Shown here: positions 52,132 to 61,760 of the stretch, piece after piece
How positions within the stretch are numbered: the first letter of the stretch is position 1
Layout: each line of letters begins with the position of its first letter
From: CAIXSC01 sp046349935
GTDB taxonomy: Bacteria > Planctomycetota > Planctomycetia > Pirellulales > Pirellulaceae
Assembly (NCBI GenBank): GCA_046349935.1
Contig: JAXMBK010000004.1
Location: forward strand, 806,001-870,000
Direction: 5' to 3'
Length of the DNA stretch: 64,000 bases
The notes under the pieces: model-generated
Databases searched by the model: none
Seen by the model: the letters and a program-made list of their open reading frames with translations, nothing else
Told to the model about the DNA's origin: nothing
Translations under genes and position numbers: made by a program

Positions 52132-52938
52132 ATGTCGCATCTCGCCCCCAGCACCGTCCTGCTCGTCGAGCGTCGGAGATCTCGCGTGCGCCCCGTTCGT
52201 TTCAGGCTGGGCGTCGTTGTTCTCTTACTGGTGGCCGCCAGCAGCGGGTGCGCGAGCTGGCGACCGATGAAAGCGACGCCGAATTCGTTCGATCCCGCCT
52301 CGTCGGTCGGCGCGAGTCAATTAGATTCGGAGCAAGCCGCCGAACTTTGCCTCACGGCGGCTCGACAATTCGAACGCGGCGGGCGCTACGCCGAAGCGGC
52401 CGCTCAATACGAACGCGTCTTGCAGAATCGCCCGCAGGCCCCGGGGGTGCAGCATCGTCTGGCCGTGCTCTACGACCGAATGGAAGAGCACGAACGCGCG
52501 TCGCGCAGTTTTCAGAAGGCCTTGGCCGAGTCGCCGGTCGATGGACGATTGTGGAACGATTACGGCTTCTACCACTACCAGCGCGGTCGTTGGCAGGACG
52601 CGGAACAAGCATATCGCAGGTCGTGCGAGTTGATTCCCGACATGGAACGCAACCGAGTCAACCTCGGAATGGCGCTAGCGCAACAGGGGCGTAGCGAGGA
52701 AGCTTACGCCGAGTTCACTCGCGTCCTTTCGCCGGCGGCGGCCCACTCGAACCTCGGCATGGTCCTCGCTCAGCAGGGGCGCGGCGCGGAGGCGGAGGCG
52801 GCTTTCGAACGAGCGCTGGCGTGCGAGCCGGGGTTGCCGCAGCCTCGCGCCGCTCGTCAATTGTTGCAGGCCGCGACAGCGACGACGAATCGTGCGACGC
52901 CGGCGAGTTTCGAAGCGCCGGTCTCGCCGGCGCAGTGA
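52132..52938 (+). CDS. tadD: TPR lipoprotein TadD-like
   Basis: The 268-residue lipoprotein (lipobox VAASSGC) has four to five TPR units (AAELCLTAARQFERGGRYAEAAAQYERVLQNRP, and following repeats to residue about 245). TadD is the TPR pilotin-like lipoprotein of Tad systems. The ATG at 52132 starts one base after the previous stop codon; a longer upstream open frame overlaps the Gly-rich gene and has no signal peptide. Confidence 0.88.
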   Translation: MSHLAPSTVLLVERRRSRVRPVRFRLGVVVLLLVAASSGCASWRPMKATPNSFDPASSVGASQLDSEQAAELCLTAARQFERGGRYAEAAAQYERVLQNRPQAPGVQHRLAVLYDRMEEHERASRSFQKALAESPVDGRLWNDYGFYHYQRGRWQDAEQAYRRSCELIPDMERNRVNLGMALAQQGRSEEAYAEFTRVLSPAAAHSNLGMVLAQQGRGAEAEAAFERALACEPGLPQPRAARQLLQAATATTNRATPASFEAPVSPAQ

Positions 52939-52943
52939 CGCCG

Positions 52944-53342
52944 ATGTCGACCGACCTGCGAGACCAAGTGCGCCGGCTGCGACGGGCGCCGCGAGTCGCA
53001 CTGTTGGAGGCGGCGACCCAGCGCGTGCTCGTCCCGCGACTGACGCTCGCGTCGACCTTTTGGAGACGCTTTCGCGGTTGGCAGTTCCGCAGTCCCGTTC
53101 ATCCCGACGAAGGACTGCTGTTGGCCCCCTGCCGTTCCATCCACACGCAGTGGATGCGTTTCTCCATCGACGTCGTCTCGCTTGACGAACAGGGACAGAT
53201 TCTGCGAATTACCACCGACGTTCGTCCCTGGCGCTGGCTGAACGGCCCCTTGAACGCGTTTGCGACTCTTGAGCTCCCGGCGTTGCGAGCGGCGGGGCGG
53301 CTGGAAGTGGGCCTGCAGATTTCACTCCAAGCGGCTTCGTAA
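52944..53342 (+). CDS. DUF192 protein
   Basis: The 132-residue protein contains the DUF192 core FRGWQFRSPVHPDEGLLLAPCRSIHTQWMRFSIDVVSLDEQGQILRI, with the hallmark C-x-SIHT-x-WM(R/K)F. The function is unknown; in planctomycetes it often sits at the end of Tad loci (recollection). It has no signal peptide. It starts five bases after tadD. Confidence 0.9.
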   Translation: MSTDLRDQVRRLRRAPRVALLEAATQRVLVPRLTLASTFWRRFRGWQFRSPVHPDEGLLLAPCRSIHTQWMRFSIDVVSLDEQGQILRITTDVRPWRWLNGPLNAFATLELPALRAAGRLEVGLQISLQAAS

Positions 53343-53417
53343 TGGGAGACAGCGCGACGCACTTCGAGTACAACTCGGCTTTTCCGCTTTGCTGTCTCAC
53401 CTCCCTAAGTGCTTGCC

Positions 53418-56291
53418 ATGAACACCATCGCCCGCTCTGCGCCGACTTCTCGCGGTCGGCTGTATCTCTGTTCGACCCTGCTTTCCCTGGCGTCGGTCGT
53501 CGCAATCCTCGCGCCCGCAGCGACTCTCCTTGCGGCGAAAGGAACCGACGTTACCCAAGAAGTGACGGCCGCGGTGAAGGGGGACAAGCTCTCGATTCGC
53601 GCCGATAACCAAACGTTCGGCGATACCGCGCCGGGCGTACCCAAAAAGCTGCGCGTGGAGTATCGCATCGGCGACGAGAAGCTGGCGCGGGAGACGCCGG
53701 AGGGAGGCCAGATCGAGATCGCCGCACCTGCCGGAAAGAAACTGGTGGTGCTCAAGGCCGTCTACGGCCCCGCCGACGGTTCGGCGCCGGTCACGCTGGA
53801 GAACCCGCAAGACGCGCTCGATGTACCGCCCGGTTTCAAGATCGAGCATGTTCACCGAGCCAACTCGCAAACGAACGGCTCGTGGATCAGCATGGCGAAC
53901 GACCCGCAGGGACGTTTGCTCTTGGGCGGGCAGCGCGGACAACAGATCACGCGTCTGACGCTGAACGATGGGAAAGTCGCGAAGGAAGAGATTCTGGCGA
54001 TTCCGGTGACCGAGGTCATGGGGATGCTGTTCGTCGACGGCGTCTTGTATCTAAACGGCGCCGGCAAGGACGGCAAGTACGGCCTATATCGCTGCACCGA
54101 TGCGCGCGGCGACGGCGGCTTTGAACAGGTCGAGCTGCTGCGGGAATGGCGCGGCGGAGCAGGGGAGCACGGCGCACACGCCATCGTGCTAGGGCCCGAC
54201 AAGAAGCTGTACGTCGTCTGCGGCAATTTTGTGGACGTGCCGACGGACCTTGCCCCGACGTCGCCGCACCGCAATTACGGCGATGACTTGGCCCTCCAGC
54301 GCGCGGAAGACGGCAACGGCTTCGGCGCGGGACGCATGCCGCCCGGCGGCTTCATCGCTCGACTCGATCTAGACGGCAAGAATTGCGAATTGTTTTCGGC
54401 CGGCCAGCGCAACACCTACGACATCGGCTTCAACGCCGATGGCGAGCTGTTCGGATTCGACAGCGACATGGAATGGGATTGGGGGACGCCCTGGTATCGC
54501 CCGATCCATGTGTTTCATGCGGTGCGCGGCGGCGATCAGGGTTTCCGCGAAGGGACCGCCAAATGGCCCGAACATTACGCCGACAGTCTGCCGCAGTCGA
54601 CTACGATCGGCATCGGCTGCCCGACGGGCGTCGCGTTCGGCACGGGCGCCAAGTTCCCCTTGAAGTATCAGAAGGCGTTTTACATTTGCGATTGGACCTA
54701 CGGTCGCTTGATGGCCGTTCACTTGAAGCCCAGCGGCGCCGGCTATACAGGAACGTGGGAGAACTTCGTCGCCCCGAAGTCGCTGCGCACGGGCAAGGGA
54801 CGCACGCCGCTCAATCTGACCGACTGTGTGATCGGCGCCGACGGCGCGCTGTACTTCACCATCGGCGGCCGCGGCACGCAGGCCAGCTTGTTCCGAGTGG
54901 TGTATGCGGGTGACGAGTCGTCGACGCCGGCGCCGGTCTCCGAACTGCGAAATCAAGACGGAAGCGACGCGCGGGCCATTCGGCGCAAGCTTGAGTCGCT
55001 CAACGGGGAACCCAATCCCGCGTCGCTCGACGTCGCTTGGCCCTATCTGGGTCATCCCGACCGATACCTCCGCTACGCGGCGCGATTGGTGCTGGAGCGG
55101 CAACCGGTGGAACAATGGCAGTCGCGCGCACTCGCGGAGAAAGACCCGCAAGCGGCGTTCACGGCGCTGCTCGCCCTGGCCCGTTCGACCCGCGCCGAGT
55201 CGCAACCCGCGATCCTCGGGGCGCTGGCCGCCTTCCCCTTCGCTGCGTTAAGCGAATCGCTGCAACTCGACAAGCTGCGCGTCATCCAGGTCTCGATCGC
55301 GCGTCACGGCAAGCCCCAAGGCGCGTCGCGTCAGTCGCTGATTTCCGACCTCGATGCGGCCTATCCAGCGTCTTCGCTTGTGCTCAATCGCGAACTGTGC
55401 CAAGTGTTGCTGGCCGTCGACGCCGCCGGCGCGACGGCGCGCACGGTCGAGTTGCTGAAGAAGGCTGCGACTCAAGAAGAACAGCTGACGTACGTGATGG
55501 CGCTGCGGAACATCAAGTCGGGTTGGAACGTCGATCTGCGACGAACGTACCTCGCGTGGTGGAATCAAGGGCGATCGAACGAGCACCCGGAGCGGGTGTT
55601 GCAGTGGTTCCAGGATGCAGGCATTCGGTTCAACAACGGGGCCAGCTTCAACAACTTCTTACTGAAGGCGCATGAAGAGGCCAAGTTCACGATGACGCCG
55701 GAGGAGATTCTGGCGACGAACGACATCCTGTCGGCGTACGCAGCGGGACAAGTTCGCAAGCCCGCGCCGCCTTTGTCGACGCGCAAGTTGGTCAAGGAAT
55801 GGACCACTGACGACCTGCGTTCGCTGCTTGATCAAGTCCGCAAGGGCCGCAATTTCGCGCGGGGCCGTGAAGTGTTCTACGAGGCGCAATGCAGCGCTTG
55901 CCATCGTTACGGCGACCAAGGAGGCGCGATCGGGCCAGACCTGACCGCCGTGTCGACGCGTTTCAAACGACAGGACGTGCTGGAATCGATGACGGAACCG
56001 TCGAAGGTGCTGTCGGAACAGTACATGAACACCGTGGTGGAGACGACGAACGGACAAGTGATCGTCGGTCGCATCGTCGAGGACACGAAAGAGAAGCTGG
56101 TGGTGCGCCCCGATCCGTTGGAAGAAAAGGTCGTCGTGATCGCGAAGGGAGACGTGGAGTCGCGGGCGCCTTCGAAGCTGTCGCCGATGCCGGTCGGACT
56201 GCTCAACACGTTCACCAAGGACGACATCCTCGACCTGTTGGCCTACATGGAATCGTTGGGCGATCCGAAGCATCCCAACTTCCAACGGTAG
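53418..56291 (+). CDS. PVC-type exported propeller/haem-binding protein
   Basis: The 957-residue exported protein has a signal segment (YLCSTLLSLASVVAILAPAATLLA) and a small beta domain. A six-bladed PQQ-dehydrogenase-like propeller (residues about 140-500; AHAIVLGPDKKLYVVCGN, GQRNTYDIGFNADGELFGFDSDMEWDWGTPWYRP) and a helical HEAT-like region follow. The C-terminal PVC cytochrome-c motif (FYEAQCSACHRYGDQGGAIGPDLTAVSTRF) carries CxxCH for covalent haem. It ends with QYMNTVVETTNGQVIVGRIVEDTKEKLVV. These proteins are highly expanded in Planctomycetota and proposed to oxidise sugars or polymers; the substrate is not known. The ATG at 53418 is preferred over GTG/ATG 53409. Confidence 0.92.
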   Translation: MNTIARSAPTSRGRLYLCSTLLSLASVVAILAPAATLLAAKGTDVTQEVTAAVKGDKLSIRADNQTFGDTAPGVPKKLRVEYRIGDEKLARETPEGGQIEIAAPAGKKLVVLKAVYGPADGSAPVTLENPQDALDVPPGFKIEHVHRANSQTNGSWISMANDPQGRLLLGGQRGQQITRLTLNDGKVAKEEILAIPVTEVMGMLFVDGVLYLNGAGKDGKYGLYRCTDARGDGGFEQVELLREWRGGAGEHGAHAIVLGPDKKLYVVCGNFVDVPTDLAPTSPHRNYGDDLALQRAEDGNGFGAGRMPPGGFIARLDLDGKNCELFSAGQRNTYDIGFNADGELFGFDSDMEWDWGTPWYRPIHVFHAVRGGDQGFREGTAKWPEHYADSLPQSTTIGIGCPTGVAFGTGAKFPLKYQKAFYICDWTYGRLMAVHLKPSGAGYTGTWENFVAPKSLRTGKGRTPLNLTDCVIGADGALYFTIGGRGTQASLFRVVYAGDESSTPAPVSELRNQDGSDARAIRRKLESLNGEPNPASLDVAWPYLGHPDRYLRYAARLVLERQPVEQWQSRALAEKDPQAAFTALLALARSTRAESQPAILGALAAFPFAALSESLQLDKLRVIQVSIARHGKPQGASRQSLISDLDAAYPASSLVLNRELCQVLLAVDAAGATARTVELLKKAATQEEQLTYVMALRNIKSGWNVDLRRTYLAWWNQGRSNEHPERVLQWFQDAGIRFNNGASFNNFLLKAHEEAKFTMTPEEILATNDILSAYAAGQVRKPAPPLSTRKLVKEWTTDDLRSLLDQVRKGRNFARGREVFYEAQCSACHRYGDQGGAIGPDLTAVSTRFKRQDVLESMTEPSKVLSEQYMNTVVETTNGQVIVGRIVEDTKEKLVVRPDPLEEKVVVIAKGDVESRAPSKLSPMPVGLLNTFTKDDILDLLAYMESLGDPKHPNFQR

Positions 56292-57014
56292 CTGGTCCAA
56301 GCAGCCGCCCAGCATTCGCCGACGGCTTGTCGGTCGTGAACCTCATCCCGGCCGCGCGCGCGCCAGCGCCGCGGCCGTGTGCGTTCGGAAGACCCAATCT
56401 CCGCGAAAATCCTCGACAGCCCAGTCGATCGGGACGTTTTCCGAACGTCTAGATGTAGACAGTCGGTCGGACGTTGCCACCGGCGAGCAACCGATACGGA
56501 GTTCACTGCGACGAGGAGCGGCATGCGACATGAACCACGCGATCGCACGCATGTCGGAACATCCCGGAGTGCGCGTGGGCCCCTTTGAAATCCGACCGGC
56601 CGACGCAGTCGCTGAACTTGGCTCCAAGCGGGCTTCTCCTGGCAGGCCCAGCAACTCGCGGGCTTCCAGTTGACCCGCGGCGGGGCGTGCGAACTCGGTG
56701 TTTCGACCAACGCTGCGGACGCCAGTTGCCGATCGACGGCGGAGGGAAGGGAAGCAATTTGCACGATTACGGCCCCTTTGCGCGCGCCTTACCGCCGTTC
56801 GGGAAAACTGTGCGAGTGGGCATTACGAAATCGTAATGTCGTGCGATCTCGGATTGATTTCGGCCTGATCCTGTGGGCCGTTTGGGGACCGTCTCCGACG
56901 TCCTCGTCGTGCGTCCGCAGCCGCGCAAATTGCTTGCTGTATCCGGCCGTATTTGGCAAATAAGCGGCTCCACGTTCAAGAAACGCTTTTCGACTCGTTG
57001 GAGTTTGTGGATCG
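56292..57014. other. 723-bp non-coding region
   Basis: No frame in this gap looks coding; short open frames on both strands overlap without start signals or protein-like composition. It contains a small hairpin GTCTA-gatg-TAGAC (56448-56461) and a palindrome CATTACGAAATCGTAATG (56821-56838) about 180 bp upstream of the dikinase-like gene. The AT content rises from 56800 to 57014, as expected for a promoter region. Confidence 0.5.
56821..56838. promoter_or_regulatory. 18-bp palindrome upstream of the dikinase-like gene
   Basis: CATTACGAAATCGTAATG has perfect 8-bp arms and a 2-bp centre. It lies 177 bp before the ATG and could be an operator. Confidence 0.4.
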
Positions 57015-60000
57015 ATGTCTACCCCGTTTGGCAGCTCGTTTCGTTCGTCTCGTCGTTCTTCGTCGCGCACTCCCCAATCCCGCGACTCGCGCCGCCGCTC
57101 GGTCGTACGCCGCGGGGTGGCCGCGGAGCAACTGGAGCGACGCGAAATGATGGCGGCGGATCTCCTGGCCAACAGCGCATTGGTCAACGACGAACTGGGA
57201 ATCTGCCACCTGGGGCCGGCGGCGGCGGGCGAAGCGGTCGTGTCGAGCGCGGCGGCCTGGGCTGCGTCGGCGCTGCCGACGACGGCGGGCGAAGGCGAGG
57301 TGCAGGCCGTCGCGTTTAGCGCCGCCAACCTGCTGGTCCCGCAAGATGCGACGGACGGTCGGACTTCGATCGAGTTCCGTAACGACCCTTTCGCCAACTT
57401 TGCGGGCGGGTTCAGCGGCGTGCGGTACGTGAAGGGGAGCATCGTGCTGTCGGATCCGAGCACGGTCTACTTTCAAGACTCCGTCAAATACGTCTACCAC
57501 TACGACTTCGCCACTGAACGGCTGGCGCCGTTCCAGGGGATGTCGCACGACTCATTCGACGCCGTGTCGCTGAACCGCAACGGGCAGCAGGTCGTGATGT
57601 TCACCGTCTTGTTTTCGCCCAGTGCGCAAGAGCTGGCGGTGCAGATCGTCGGTCGCGACGCATACCCGCGCGAGGACGTAGCGAACTGGATTCGCACGAT
57701 CGCGGCGGCGGTGCACAGCGATCAGCCGTTCGACGTGCTGTACATGCCGTCTTACGAACAAACCGCGGCGGCGGAAGCCGACCGCTCGTGGTTTCAATCG
57801 CAAGGCATCACCATCGCCGACTCCACGCGCTGGATGCAGGGAGACGTCTCGTACTCGGATGGTTGGGCTTCGGGGCGTCTGGTCAACATTCCCGCCGCCC
57901 AGATCACGGCCGCGTATGGAGACGGCCGGCTGAAACCGACCGACATCTTGCTACTGACCGACGGCGTACCAGCCGAAGTGCCCTATGTGCGCGGAATCAT
58001 TACGCTCGTACCGGCCGTCCCCAATTCGCACGTGGCCATTCTGGCGCGCAACCAGCAGATGCCGTTCATTTGGGTGCAGAACGCGGCCGACCAGCAGCGC
58101 ATCCTGTCGCTCGTGGGGCGATCCGTGCTCTTGCGGGCGAGCTCCAGTAAGCTGGACGTCGCGCCGCTGGACGATCCGATGCTCCCGTCGTCGTTCATCG
58201 ACTGGCTGAACGCTCAGCAGACGCCGGCGCAGGCCCAGATCACTCCCAAGCAGACCTACGGGAAGTGGTTGGAGAGCGCGACCGACTTGACGCCCGACTT
58301 GATCAAGTACTTCGGCGGCAAGGCGTCCAATTACGGGCTCTTGCGGCGCACGGTTCCCGAAAACTCGCAACCCGCGATGGCGTTCTCGTTCGACTTGTGG
58401 GACGCCTTCATGTCGAACATCAATCCCAAGACGGGACGAACGCTACGCGCCGAGATCGACCTGCTCTTGGGCGACTTCAGCTATCCGCCCGACATGACGC
58501 AAGCTCGCGCCAAGCTGGCGGAAGTCAATACGCTCATCCGCAAAACGGTCAAATGGACCGACGCGCAGCGGCAGCAGATTCTCTCGGAACTCATCACGGC
58601 TTTCCCCGACTTGCCGGAGAATGCGTTCCTGCGTTTCCGCAGTTCGAGCAATGCCGAGGACTCGCAAGAGCTCACCGGCGCCGGGCTCTACGATAGCTTC
58701 AGCGGCAACATCGCCGACGACACGGACGGCGATTCGGTCGGTCCCTCGCACGGCGATCCGAACGAGCCGGATGAGAAGGGCGTGTTTCGCGCGATCGAGA
58801 AAGTCTTCGCCAGCTTCTACAACGAGAACGCGTGGCTCGAGCGACTCCGACACGGAGTCGACGAGGCCGACACGGGAATGGCGATTCTGGTCCACCAGAA
58901 CTTTCCCGATTCGCTGGAGATGGCCAACGGCGTCGTGACGTTCAAGTTCCAGCGCCATCGATTCGGCGACTTCGAAGAAATCTACTACCAAGCCGACATC
59001 GTGACGCAGCAGGGGGCGATGAGCGTCACGAATCCCGAAGGCGGGGCCATCGCCGAGTTGGTGAAGGCGTTCGCCTCGCCCGGCGGCGACCCGTATCTCT
59101 ATGTGCAGACTGGTTCGACCGTCGTGCCTGTCGGGACCACGGTCATGGATTGGCAGAACGACTATCCCGAACTCATGCGGCTCATTACCAAAGTCGCCGA
59201 AGGCTACTCGGAGCTCTATCCAGGCAAGGACGAGTTCACGCTCGACTTGGAATTCAAGCGGATGGTTCCCGGCACGCTGATCATCAAGCAGGTGCGCGAA
59301 ATCCCCACGCCTCAGTCGGACATGGTCGCTCCGCAACTGGCCAACACGCCGACCGACTGGAAGATCTTGCAGAGCGAGTTCTCCGACGTGTGGGCCAACC
59401 ATCGGCTCAAGAGCACCATGTCGATGACGACCATCAACGGTGCGCTCGACGGCGCCAACCCCATCAAGCAGCTTGTCCTGTCCCTCCCCGGCGGTCAAAC
59501 GCCCGTGGTGCTCAACGGCGCTCCGGCGTCGCTGCCAGGGGCCTCCTATGAGTCAGCGTTGGGCGAGTCGCGCAACGTGTTCACAGTGGGAACGGGTGCG
59601 TCGCAGCGGACGATTATGCTCACGACAAGCTACCCGTCGCAAGTCGATCGCTCGCTGTCGCCCGTCATTACTCCGGAGGACTTCACGCAGCAGCTCACCG
59701 TGAAGTACGCCAGCCCGATGCCCTGGTTGTCCACCACTCCGTCGGCACGCCTGGAAGATCGAGTCACGCTGGTGCCGGCGGAGCAACTGAAGGCGTCCAC
59801 CGAGATCCAAACTCGCACGTGGCAGGTCGGGAACGTTCAGATTGTTTCGCGATTCAAATGGGCCGACGTCGGCGGCGGCATGGTGATCAAGACGCTCCCC
59901 TTGGGCGAATGGGTGGACACGGTGATCACGGGGCTCACCACGCAGCCGATTCGCTTGACCAGCGACGCGGCGCAAACCTACGCGCCCGGTCACCACAACT

Positions 60001-61136
60001 TCACCGAACAGTTCTTGTTCGAACCAGGGCTCGATCCTTCGCTCACGGCCGCTCAAAGGGCTGAACTGGCGGCCAAGAATGTGAAGATGATCCACGTGTT
60101 CGACGATCGAGCCAATATCGGCGGAACAGGTGCACCATCGTTGCAGTTGACGTATATCGGGGCGGACGACAAGTTTCGAGTGGTCTCGGAAGTCGACATG
60201 ACCGACGTGACGGTCCGCGTGGGGCAGTCCGTCTCGCTCACGGCGACCGGGGTCGATGTGAACGGTCGGCGAGTGGTCTTCAGCAATCCGACGTGGGAAG
60301 CGGCGGGCGGAGGCACGCTGACTCAGCGCGGCGCCCGCTGGTCGTTCCATGCGGAACAAGTGGGACGCTGGGAGGTGATCGCAACCGATCCCAATTATCC
60401 CGGAATCACCGGCAAAGCGACCGTGCTGGCGACCGGCGTCGAACTGGGATATGACGCGATCCTGCGCGTGGTGGGCAGCAGCAAAAACGACCACATCACC
60501 CTGAAACCGGTCGGCGATGGAATGCTGGAGGTGCGAACCAGTTTTGCCGACGCGGGGAGTCGCGTGCAGCGGTTTCCGCTCGAACAGATCTATCGCATCG
60601 AAGTTTACGGCGGGGCCGGCCGCGACTCGATCATCGCCGAAGGCGTGGCCGTTCCGCTCGTCATCGACGGCGGCGACGACGGCGACTTGATTCGCGGCGG
60701 AACGCAGAACGACATCCTCCTGGGCGGCGGCGGCGACGACAAACTTTGGGGCGGAGACGGCGCCGATATCTTGCTGGGAGGGGCCGGCGCAGACTACCTG
60801 TCGGGAGACGCCGGACGCAATCTGCTGATTGGCGGCGACGGCCGAGATCAACTGTTGGGCGGCTCAGACGAGGACATCTTGATCGCGGGCCGCACGGTGT
60901 TCTCAGATCCCGCGTTCGCCTTCGACGCCAATGTGATCGGCTTGCAGTCGATTCTGAATGAATGGAACGCCGATCGGACCGTCGACGAGCGACGCAATAA
61001 CCTGACCGGCAAAGGAAGCTCCGATCGACTGAACGAAGACTTCTTCTTGCTGCTGGGAACCACCGTCACCGACGAATCGCGCAGCGACCCGCAGGCCGTG
61101 CGTTCGCGACGACATTGGATCCTCGCGGCACGATAA
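57015..61136 (+). CDS. Giant exported dikinase-like protein with RTX repeats
   Basis: The 1,373-residue protein has, in order, a basic N-terminus with the planctomycete leader RRGVAAEQLERREMMAADLL (residues about 33-52) and an unassigned region. A phosphohistidine-like swivelling segment follows (about 305-345; TDILLLTDGVPAEVPY, VPNSHVAILARNQQMPFIWV). Then comes a PPDK/PEP-synthase N-terminal ATP-grasp-like domain (about 430-780; KYFGGKASNYGLLR, AFLRFRSSSNAEDSQELTGAG, NENAWLERLRHGVDEADTGMAILVHQNF). A beta-rich region, an Ig-like domain (about 1060-1140) and RTX calcium-binding repeats (about 1217-1292; GGDGADILLGGAGADYLSGD) complete it. The order swivel-then-ATP domain matches glucan water dikinases rather than PEP synthase. 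Export plus an ATP-using fold is paradoxical; activity is unproven. Confidence 0.8.
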   Translation: MSTPFGSSFRSSRRSSSRTPQSRDSRRRSVVRRGVAAEQLERREMMAADLLANSALVNDELGICHLGPAAAGEAVVSSAAAWAASALPTTAGEGEVQAVAFSAANLLVPQDATDGRTSIEFRNDPFANFAGGFSGVRYVKGSIVLSDPSTVYFQDSVKYVYHYDFATERLAPFQGMSHDSFDAVSLNRNGQQVVMFTVLFSPSAQELAVQIVGRDAYPREDVANWIRTIAAAVHSDQPFDVLYMPSYEQTAAAEADRSWFQSQGITIADSTRWMQGDVSYSDGWASGRLVNIPAAQITAAYGDGRLKPTDILLLTDGVPAEVPYVRGIITLVPAVPNSHVAILARNQQMPFIWVQNAADQQRILSLVGRSVLLRASSSKLDVAPLDDPMLPSSFIDWLNAQQTPAQAQITPKQTYGKWLESATDLTPDLIKYFGGKASNYGLLRRTVPENSQPAMAFSFDLWDAFMSNINPKTGRTLRAEIDLLLGDFSYPPDMTQARAKLAEVNTLIRKTVKWTDAQRQQILSELITAFPDLPENAFLRFRSSSNAEDSQELTGAGLYDSFSGNIADDTDGDSVGPSHGDPNEPDEKGVFRAIEKVFASFYNENAWLERLRHGVDEADTGMAILVHQNFPDSLEMANGVVTFKFQRHRFGDFEEIYYQADIVTQQGAMSVTNPEGGAIAELVKAFASPGGDPYLYVQTGSTVVPVGTTVMDWQNDYPELMRLITKVAEGYSELYPGKDEFTLDLEFKRMVPGTLIIKQVREIPTPQSDMVAPQLANTPTDWKILQSEFSDVWANHRLKSTMSMTTINGALDGANPIKQLVLSLPGGQTPVVLNGAPASLPGASYESALGESRNVFTVGTGASQRTIMLTTSYPSQVDRSLSPVITPEDFTQQLTVKYASPMPWLSTTPSARLEDRVTLVPAEQLKASTEIQTRTWQVGNVQIVSRFKWADVGGGMVIKTLPLGEWVDTVITGLTTQPIRLTSDAAQTYAPGHHNFTEQFLFEPGLDPSLTAAQRAELAAKNVKMIHVFDDRANIGGTGAPSLQLTYIGADDKFRVVSEVDMTDVTVRVGQSVSLTATGVDVNGRRVVFSNPTWEAAGGGTLTQRGARWSFHAEQVGRWEVIATDPNYPGITGKATVLATGVELGYDAILRVVGSSKNDHITLKPVGDGMLEVRTSFADAGSRVQRFPLEQIYRIEVYGGAGRDSIIAEGVAVPLVIDGGDDGDLIRGGTQNDILLGGGGDDKLWGGDGADILLGGAGADYLSGDAGRNLLIGGDGRDQLLGGSDEDILIAGRTVFSDPAFAFDANVIGLQSILNEWNADRTVDERRNNLTGKGSSDRLNEDFFLLLGTTVTDESRSDPQAVRSRRHWILAAR

Positions 61137-61312
61137 GTCTCACACGCTCGCGGCTTTTGAAGTTGCGCGGTTTTGGAATTTGGCGACATCGCAGATCGTC
61201 ACCATTGAGTTTTGCTCCTCCCCGAAGGGCAACGCTGTGAAGCATTTCGCGACCGCGAAACGGCGGGACATGACGAGCGTCTGACGTCGTCACTCGCCCC
61301 CGGTCAGATTTG

Positions 61313-61434
61313 TCTCACGGAGACACGGAGATGCAAGAGAACGAGACTGGACTTTGATCGATGAAGGATCGCGTCATGGGTTCCGTCCCCAGCGAGTCTT
61401 GAGTCTTTCTCCGTGTCTCCGTGTCTCCGTGAGA
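61313..61434. repeat. Element with perfect 19-bp terminal inverted repeats
   Basis: TCTCACGGAGACACGGAGA (61313-61331) is the exact reverse complement of TCTCCGTGTCTCCGTGAGA (61416-61434), with 84 bp between. The right arm is preceded by an extra CTCCGTG unit. It resembles a MITE or a long-hairpin intergenic repeat; no transposase is present. Confidence 0.75.
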
Positions 61435-61549
61435 AACAAGAATGAGCGAACAATTAGGGTGCACCGGCGCGGCCAGGAAAGCCATGGATCGCTCTTGAGT
61501 AACCGAAAGCCCTCGTCAATCCCGTGAAAGAATGCGTCACAGCCTAGAA

Positions 61550-61603
61550 CCCAGGGCGGCGCTTCGCTCTGCCCTGGGCTGACCTGTCGTGCCCCTGCGG
61601 GGC
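61550..61603. repeat. Double hairpin intergenic repeat
   Basis: CCCAGGGC (61550-61557) pairs with GCCCTGGG (61571-61578), and GCCCC (61591-61595) pairs with GGGGC (61599-61603). This paired-hairpin unit has the look of a dispersed planctomycete intergenic repeat; copies elsewhere in the genome would confirm it. Confidence 0.6.
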
Positions 61604-61760
61604 GGTTGCGGTGCTGTCTCTGTCGCTCTGTATCTCTGCGGCTCCGTGAGATTGAGGAGAAAGTGCGGCTGGGAAGCTGTGCGATGAGCCGCTTGTCGAC
61701 CGGCGCGGAATCGCGAGAATACGGCCGTTCTGTTCCTCAATCCTAGGAAGCCTGCAACGT

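Larger units (their letters stand above)
61137..61760. other. 624-bp repeat-rich non-coding region
   Basis: This spacer holds a 122-bp inverted-repeat element (61313-61434), a related CTCCGTGAGA stretch near 61611-61655, and a pair of hairpins (61550-61578 and 61591-61603). No coding frame is convincing. Confidence 0.6.

Noticed and set aside
56343..56760. Small overlapping open frames in the gap after the PVC haem protein
   Set aside because: Frames on both strands are equally long, lack ribosome-binding sites and have no recognisable protein features.
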